From Gordonia tangerina (GTDB lineage: Bacteria > Actinomycetota > Actinomycetes > Mycobacteriales > Mycobacteriaceae): a stretch of DNA of 64,000 nt. The translations under genes were made by a program, and so were the position numbers. Shown here piece after piece: positions 58,769 to 64,000 of the stretch (positions are counted from its first letter, which is position 1; every line of letters starts with the position of its first letter). The DNA is taken from the NCBI RefSeq assembly GCF_021556435.1, contig NZ_JAKGCU010000004.1:62001-126000 (forward strand), in the 5' to 3' direction. The notes beneath the pieces are model-generated. The model saw only the letters and a program-made list of their open reading frames with translations. It searched no databases and was not told where the DNA came from.

Positions 58769-59956
58769 ATGACCGGCCGCGGATCAGCGCAGAACGCCCG
58801 GCCCGTGATGTTGGGCGTCACCGTGCTCGCGCTCACCCAGTTCGTGATCATCGTCGATGAGACCGCGGTCTCGATCATCGGCCCGGTGATGGCGCGGGAC
58901 CTGCATCTCGGCGCCGAAGCCCGACATGTCCTGATCACCCCGTTCGCGGTGGCATTCGTCTGTGCGCTGCCACTCACCGGAGCACTGCTTCGGCGAGCCG
59001 ACCCGCGGGCCGCCGTGATCCCGGCAGCGATCGCCTTCGCGCTGACCGCGGGCGCAGGCGCTGCGGCACAGAACCTCCCGCAACTCGTCGGGGCACGGGC
59101 TGCGCAGGGTGCGGCCGCGGCGGTCAGCGCAACGTGCCTGCTCGCGTCTGTGCATCTGGTCACGTCCGGGCACCCGCTGCGGGTCCGCGCATTCGCCGTG
59201 TTCTCGCTGGTATCCGGTGCCGGGGCCGTCTCCGCGCTGGTGCTGATCGCACCCTTGGCGAGCGCGTCGTGGCGCTGGTGTTTCGTCGCGGTCGCCGTAG
59301 GGGCCGTGGGGTGCGCCGGCGCATGGATGGCGGTGTCGCGGCGACTCCGGCGATTGTCGCCGGAGTCGCCCGATGCGCCCGACCCCGCACTGTCCGGGGA
59401 CGTGCCACCGCGGCCAGACCATCTCACCGCGTGGACATTCGCGGCCGTCATCGGAGCAAACGCCGTGCTCGCACTCACCGTGATCAGTGTGAGCTTTGAG
59501 CTCCAGCAGGATCACGGGTGGTCGCCCACCCAGATGGGCTGGGGGTTCCTGGTGCTCAACGGTGCCGCCGCGCTCGGTGCCCTCACGGTGGCTCGAGTCG
59601 GCGCGGCGAGCTCGGTGCGCCTGCCGTTGATTGTCGGCATGTTCGTCCTCGCCGGCTCCTGCGTCTTGTCGGCGACCGTTGCGAGCACGCCGATCACGTT
59701 GCTCCTCATCACGATCCCGGTGGGTCTCGGTATCGGGGTGGTGTTCCCCGTCGCCAATCACGGCACCCTGGACACCGCAGGCGCACGTCCGGTCGGGCGG
59801 GCCGCGGCGCTCGGGGCCGCGCAGCAAGCAGGACTGGCGGCCGGCGCGATCGTCGCCGCCACACGTTCAAACATCGTGGTGCTGGGGGTGGCGGTCGTCG
59901 TCGCCGTCGGGGTACTGACTGCCCTGCTGCTGACCGCGACAACCGCCCGCACCTGA
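58769..59956 (+). CDS. MFS transporter, DHA2/EmrB-like short form
   Basis: 395-residue major facilitator. The first helix contains VIIVDETAVSIIGPVMARDL, close to the DHA2-family motif 'LDxTIVNVALP'. Twelve helices can be counted. The loop between helices 6 and 7 (RRLRRLSPESPDAPDPALSG) is hydrophilic. ATG 58769 with AGGAGGTG directly upstream. Drug/H+ antiport is a typical role. Divergent from the mycolyltransferase, not in an operon with the NRPS, although it could export its product. Confidence 0.85.
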   Translation: MTGRGSAQNARPVMLGVTVLALTQFVIIVDETAVSIIGPVMARDLHLGAEARHVLITPFAVAFVCALPLTGALLRRADPRAAVIPAAIAFALTAGAGAAAQNLPQLVGARAAQGAAAAVSATCLLASVHLVTSGHPLRVRAFAVFSLVSGAGAVSALVLIAPLASASWRWCFVAVAVGAVGCAGAWMAVSRRLRRLSPESPDAPDPALSGDVPPRPDHLTAWTFAAVIGANAVLALTVISVSFELQQDHGWSPTQMGWGFLVLNGAAALGALTVARVGAASSVRLPLIVGMFVLAGSCVLSATVASTPITLLLITIPVGLGIGVVFPVANHGTLDTAGARPVGRAAALGAAQQAGLAAGAIVAATRSNIVVLGVAVVVAVGVLTALLLTATTART

Positions 59957-59975
59957 TACGCCGATGGCGCGGCCG

Positions 59976-60959
59976 CTACGCAGACTTCTTGGCAGCGGTC
60001 TTCTTTGCCGTGGTCTTCTTGGCGGCCGTCTTCTTCGCCGTCGACTTCTCGGTGGTCTTCTTGGCCGCGGTTTTCTTCGCCGGCGCCTTCTTTGCCGGTG
60101 CTTTCTTCGCCGCCGCCTTCTTGGCCGGTGTCCTCTTCGCGGTGGACTCCTCGTCGTCGGATCCACCGCCGGAGTCCTTGTCCTTCACCGATGCTCGCAG
60201 CGCGGCGAGCAAATCGGCCACCTCGGAGTCCTCGTCGGCCTCGGGCTCCTCGTCACTTTCCGGGAACGCCTCGGCACCATCGGCCTTGGCTTCCACGAGT
60301 TTCGACAGTTCGTTCTGGTAGCGGTCCTCGAACTCCGACGGGTCGAAATCCTTGGCCATGGTCTCGATCAACGACGCCGCCATGTCGAGCTCCTGCGGGC
60401 GGATCTCGGTGTCTTCCTCCAGGAACGGGAAGTCCGCGGCACGCACCTCGTCGGGCCACAACAACGTCTGCAGCGTCATCACGCCGTCCACCACCCGCAA
60501 CGCAGCCAACCGGGTGCGGTTACGCAACGTGAACTGGGCGATGGCGAGTCGTTCGGTCTTCTGCAGCGCCTGCGCGAGCAACGCATACGCCTTCGGCGAT
60601 TTCGACGATGGCTCGAGGTAATAGGGCTTGTCGAAGTAGATCGGGTCGACCTGTTCGGTCGGCACGAACTCCAGGATCGAGATCTCCGGGCTCTTCTGCA
60701 CCGGCAGCGTCGCGAGGTCCTCCTTGGTGAGGATCACCGTCTCGCCGGAGTCGGTCTCGTAGGCGTTGGCGATGTCGGAGTAGTCCACCTCGGTGTCGGT
60801 GCCCTCCCGCACCCGGCGGTACCGAATTCGCGTGCCGTCCTTGGAATCGACCTGGTACGACCTCCGGTCGTGACTTTCCGTGGCGGAGTACACCTTGACC
60901 GGCACGTTGACCAGGCCAAAGCTCAGATCGCCCTTCCAGATCGAGCGCATGCGCCCCAT
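59976..60959 (-). CDS. ku: Ku, DNA end-binding protein for NHEJ
   Basis: 327-residue bacterial Ku. The core beta-barrel/bridge domain (1-about 250) starts MRSIWKGDLSFGLVNVPVKV. After an acidic linker (ESDEEPEADEDSEVADLL) comes a lysine-rich tail of AAKK/PAKK/TAKK repeats (about 275-327), similar to tails that bind DNA in mycobacterial and streptomycete Ku. It forms the homodimeric ring that recruits LigD to broken ends. ATG 60959; divergent from ligD with 62 bp between start codons. The repeat tail makes the 3' end low-complexity at DNA level. Confidence 0.95.
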   Translation of the reverse strand: MGRMRSIWKGDLSFGLVNVPVKVYSATESHDRRSYQVDSKDGTRIRYRRVREGTDTEVDYSDIANAYETDSGETVILTKEDLATLPVQKSPEISILEFVPTEQVDPIYFDKPYYLEPSSKSPKAYALLAQALQKTERLAIAQFTLRNRTRLAALRVVDGVMTLQTLLWPDEVRAADFPFLEEDTEIRPQELDMAASLIETMAKDFDPSEFEDRYQNELSKLVEAKADGAEAFPESDEEPEADEDSEVADLLAALRASVKDKDSGGGSDDEESTAKRTPAKKAAAKKAPAKKAPAKKTAAKKTTEKSTAKKTAAKKTTAKKTAAKKSA

Positions 60960-61021
60960 TGTGCCACCCATTCGCGCGATCCTCGGCCCCCACGACAAGT
61001 CGGGCGTGGACAATGGACGTC

Positions 61022-63403
61022 ATGGGTGGTGGTGAGAGCCTCGACATCGACGGCCGGCGTATCCCCATCACCAATCTCGACAAGGTGCTGTTTCCGACCA
61101 CGGGAACCCGGAAATTCGAGGTCATCGACTATTACTCGCGGATCGCGGCAGTCATGTTGCCGCACCTGGCGGGCCGTCCGATCACCCGCAAGCGGTGGCC
61201 GAACGGGGTCGAGTCGATGCCGTTCTTCGAGAAGGATCTACCGTCATCGGCGCCGGATTGGCTCGCACGGTTCGGCGAACAGCACAGCAAACGCGTCATC
61301 ACCTATCCGCTCGCGACGTCGCGGGCCGACCTGGTGTGGTTCGGGCAGATGGCTGCGCTGGAACTGCACACCCCGCAGTGGCGGGTGCCGGCTGACGAGG
61401 CAGCACCCAAGGCTGATCGCCTGGTCCTCGACCTCGACCCCGGGCCGGGGGTGCCGCTGACGCAGTGCGCTCAGGTCGCGTTGATGATTCGCGACATGCT
61501 GGAGGCGGCCGGGCTGACGGCATTCCCGGTGACCAGCGGTGGCAAGGGTATGCACCTGTACGCCCGGTTCGATCGGCCCGTCTCCCCCGATTCCGCCCGC
61601 ACGGTCGCCAAGCAGATCGCCACCTCCCTGGCGGCCGCACATCCCGACGACATCACCGCGACAATGGCGAAATCCGTCCGTACCAGCAAGGTGTTCATCG
61701 ACTGGAGCCAGAACAGCGGATCGAAGACCACCCTCGCGCCCTACTCGATGCGTGGCCGCGAGCAACCATGGGTGGCCGCACCGCGCACCTGGACCGAACT
61801 CAGCGAGCCCTATCTCGCGCAGTTGCTGTTCAACGAGGTCCTCGAACGGGTCGACTCCGTCGGCGATCTCCTCGCCGACCTCGACGAGCTGCCCGAACTC
61901 GATGACGCCGCACCGACCCCTGAGGAGACCCGGAGCGCCAGCGGAGGATCGCCACGTTGGGCCCCCGAACCGAATCCCGTCGTCAGCCTCGGCGAGTACC
62001 GCCGCAAACGTGACGCCGACAAAACCCCCGAACCGTTCGGCGACGAGGCCCATCGCGAACGGACACCGCCCGAAGACAACCGGAGCGACCCCATTTTCGT
62101 CATCCAGGAACACCACGCCCGACGCCTGCACTACGACTTCCGGCTTGAACGCGACGGTGTGCTGGTGTCGTGGGCGGTGCCGAAGAACCTGCCCGACGAC
62201 CCGGGTCAGAATCGGCTGGCCGTACACACCGAAGACCACCCGATGGACTACGCCGACTTCGAAGGTGACATCCCGGCCGGCGAATACGGTGGCGGCCACG
62301 TGGAGATCTGGGATCGCGGCACCTACGAGACGGAGAAGTGGCGCGACAACGAGGTCATCGTGCGGTTGCATGGCAACCGAATCCAGGGCCGCTACGCATT
62401 GATCAAGACCGGTGACAAGAACTGGCTCGCACATCTGATGAGCGACGAGCCGCGACCGATCCTGCCCGACAGCCTGCGTGATCCGCGGCCGATGCTGGCC
62501 ACCGACGAATCGATCGAGAACCTGGACGGGCGAGACTGGGCGTTCGAGGGTAAATGGGATGGCTATCGAATCCTGTTGCGCTACATCGACGGGAACTTCC
62601 GACTCACCTCCCGCTCGGGCATCGACATGACCGCCGACTTCGCCGAATTGCAGTCCATTGCCGACGATCTGGGCCTCATCGACGTGGTCCTCGATGGCGA
62701 GGTGGTGGCCCTCGACGCCAGCGGCCGCACCAATTTCACCCTGCTGTCGGCGCGCAACAACACCGACGAGGAGCTGACGCTGAAGTTCTACATCTTCGAC
62801 ATCCTCTACCTGAACGGAACTTCCCTGCTACGCAGGCCGTGGTCGCAGCGTCGTGAGCTGCTCACCGAACTTGCGCCGGCCTTCGCCCGTTCGGCCTACG
62901 CGGAGGTTCCGGCGTTGCTACCAGGGCCAGGCCGCGCGGCAGTCGAGGAGAGCCGCGAACAGGGCTACGAGGGTGTCGTCGCCAAGCGCCGGACGTCGAC
63001 ATATCAGCAGGGTCGTCGCACCACCCAGTGGCTCAAACACAAGAACTGGAGCGACATCGAGGTGGTGGTCGGCGGCTACCGCCCGGGCCGGGGCAATCGG
63101 GCGCACACCATCGGCTCATTATTGCTCGGGCTCCCCGAGGACAACGGGCTGCGGTATGTGGGCCGCGTCGGCACCGGCTTCACCGACGCCCAATTGCGGT
63201 CCCTGGCCGAGGAACTCGAGCCCCTGCGGATCAACCGCTGCCCGTTCGTCGACAAGCTCGACCGACCGGTGGCCTCCAGCGCCGTCTGGGTGCTACCCAA
63301 GATCGTCGGCGAGGTCCGGTTCATGGACTGGACCACCACCGGCCACCTGCGCCATCCCAGTTGGCGCGGCATCCGCCGGGACAAACTGCCCGGCGACCTG
63401 TGA
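61022..63403 (+). CDS. ligD: Multifunctional NHEJ ligase LigD (POL-PE-LIG)
   Basis: 793-residue enzyme in the mycobacterial domain order. The POL (primase-polymerase) domain spans about 1-290, with catalytic D137/D139 (LDLDPG) at exactly the M. tuberculosis positions. The PE domain (about 360-480) has EHHARRLHYDFRLERDG. The LIG domain (about 500-793) has the adenylation lysine in FEGKWDGYR. Repairs double-strand breaks with Ku. ATG 61022 gives the homologous N-terminus; ATG 61013 is in frame. The stop is followed immediately by GGAGAAGGGAGG, which is the ribosome-binding site for the next gene. Confidence 0.96.
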   Translation: MGGGESLDIDGRRIPITNLDKVLFPTTGTRKFEVIDYYSRIAAVMLPHLAGRPITRKRWPNGVESMPFFEKDLPSSAPDWLARFGEQHSKRVITYPLATSRADLVWFGQMAALELHTPQWRVPADEAAPKADRLVLDLDPGPGVPLTQCAQVALMIRDMLEAAGLTAFPVTSGGKGMHLYARFDRPVSPDSARTVAKQIATSLAAAHPDDITATMAKSVRTSKVFIDWSQNSGSKTTLAPYSMRGREQPWVAAPRTWTELSEPYLAQLLFNEVLERVDSVGDLLADLDELPELDDAAPTPEETRSASGGSPRWAPEPNPVVSLGEYRRKRDADKTPEPFGDEAHRERTPPEDNRSDPIFVIQEHHARRLHYDFRLERDGVLVSWAVPKNLPDDPGQNRLAVHTEDHPMDYADFEGDIPAGEYGGGHVEIWDRGTYETEKWRDNEVIVRLHGNRIQGRYALIKTGDKNWLAHLMSDEPRPILPDSLRDPRPMLATDESIENLDGRDWAFEGKWDGYRILLRYIDGNFRLTSRSGIDMTADFAELQSIADDLGLIDVVLDGEVVALDASGRTNFTLLSARNNTDEELTLKFYIFDILYLNGTSLLRRPWSQRRELLTELAPAFARSAYAEVPALLPGPGRAAVEESREQGYEGVVAKRRTSTYQQGRRTTQWLKHKNWSDIEVVVGGYRPGRGNRAHTIGSLLLGLPEDNGLRYVGRVGTGFTDAQLRSLAEELEPLRINRCPFVDKLDRPVASSAVWVLPKIVGEVRFMDWTTTGHLRHPSWRGIRRDKLPGDL

Positions 63404-63419
63404 GGAGAAGGGAGGACCC

Positions 63420-64000
63420 ACGTCCAACGAACTCATCGCCATCAGCACTCCCGACGGCGTGGCTGATGCCTATGTGACCACCCCCGACGACGTGCCCGGC
63501 CCCATGCCCGGTGTGCTGTTCATCGTCGACGCAATCGGCTTACGTCCGCAGACAAAGGCGATGGCCGATCGGATCGCGTCCTGGGGCTATGTCGTACTGG
63601 CACCCAACGTGTTCTACCGCGACGGGACCGCTCCCACTTTGGAACCCGTCGGCGACCTGACCGAGCCAGAGAACCGTGCGACGTTCATGTCCGAGGCAAT
63701 GTCGCGGGTGAAGGCACTCACCAACGACCTCGCCGAGCGTGACCTGTCGGTCTACATCGACACCCTCCGCGGGCGCGACGACGTCCGCCACAGCGACATC
63801 GGTGTCACCGGCTACTGCATGGGCGGCCGACTGGCGTTGCTGGCCGCGGCGACCCGCCCCGACGCGGTCGGTGCGATCGGTATGTTTCACACGGGCGGCC
63901 TCGTGACCGACAACCCGGACAGCCCACATCGCCTGCTGCCGAGAATCCGAGCCGATGTTCTGGCGATTCACGCAGACCAGGACCGTTCGCTGCCGCCGGA
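63420..64000 (+). CDS. Dienelactone hydrolase-family protein, 3' end cut; probable ACG start
   Basis: First 193 codons of a dienelactone hydrolase-type alpha/beta hydrolase. Nucleophile elbow: TGYCMGGRLAL (cysteine nucleophile in place of serine, as in DLH). N-terminal segments NELIAIST and IVDAIGLRPQTKAM match the family. The only codon placed correctly behind the GGGAGG at 63410-63415 is ACG at 63420; no ATG, GTG or TTG lies in frame upstream after the ligD stop, and the next GTG (63453) would remove the first beta-strand. It is 16 bp downstream of ligD and probably in the same transcript. The reading frame is open to the window edge. Confidence 0.8.

Noticed and set aside
59976..60150. DNA repeat element at the end of ku
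   Set aside because: The repetition is explained by codons for the Lys/Ala-rich Ku tail.

Overview
This is a high-GC actinobacterial chromosome segment. It very probably comes from a mycolic-acid-containing member of the Mycobacteriales, and Gordonia is my best guess. The reasons are two MmpL/RND lipid transporters, an antigen-85-type mycolyltransferase with its GTHSWGYW motif, a mycobacterial-type LigD (POL-PE-LIG) next to Ku with a lysine-rich tail, an R2lox oxidase, a FadA/FadB pair close to the M. tuberculosis enzymes, a SigG-like sigma factor and a perfect KstR box. The genus is an inference from gene content and repeat style. I see no rRNA, tRNA, phage, transposase or CRISPR array.

Layout. 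1-9.1 kb: the 3' part of an MmpL gene, R2lox, and a five-gene peptide/nickel-type ABC importer read leftwards. Every junction in the importer is an ATGA overlap, and one ATPase gene carries an in-frame amber stop. A divergent ArsR regulator follows, then a meta-cleavage-type hydrolase behind a KstR box, then a 34-bp tandem array with a strong hairpin. 9.1-16 kb: an SPFH protein, fadB-fadA, a double-TetR regulator and a class III adenylate cyclase. 16-21 kb: modABC with an HTH-Mop regulator, then a DrrAB-type exporter. 21-32.5 kb: a ROK regulator, a SigG-like ECF factor with a VOC protein, a phosphatase-fold protein, a second tandem array, an SDR/APH/FadE operon under TetR control, a DUF2236 oxygenase with its own TetR, and a lactate 2-monooxygenase-like flavoenzyme.

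32.6-44.5 kb: MmpL, an amidohydrolase and a ThrE-type exporter, then an 0.8-kb non-coding stretch with a perfect 24-bp palindrome. Next comes a collinear block of degenerate ABC ATPase, YhgE/Pip membrane protein, glutamate decarboxylase, small membrane protein and AraC regulator. This block is the best candidate here for an undescribed system, possibly a glutamate/GABA acid-stress unit that uses a Pip-type protein in place of GadC. 44.5-53 kb: LysE/LysG, a TauE transporter behind a CsoR/CstR-type operator, MFS, DUF2231, a convergent overlapping two-component system, PAP2, a haem-oxygenase-like diiron protein and a CDGSH protein. 53-64 kb: a C-A-T-C NRPS without thioesterase, a mycolyltransferase, MFS, divergent ku/ligD, and a dienelactone hydrolase cut by the window end that appears to start at ACG.

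Genes are tightly packed. Several convergent pairs overlap by 26-74 bp, and several gene ends are marked by long near-perfect hairpins.
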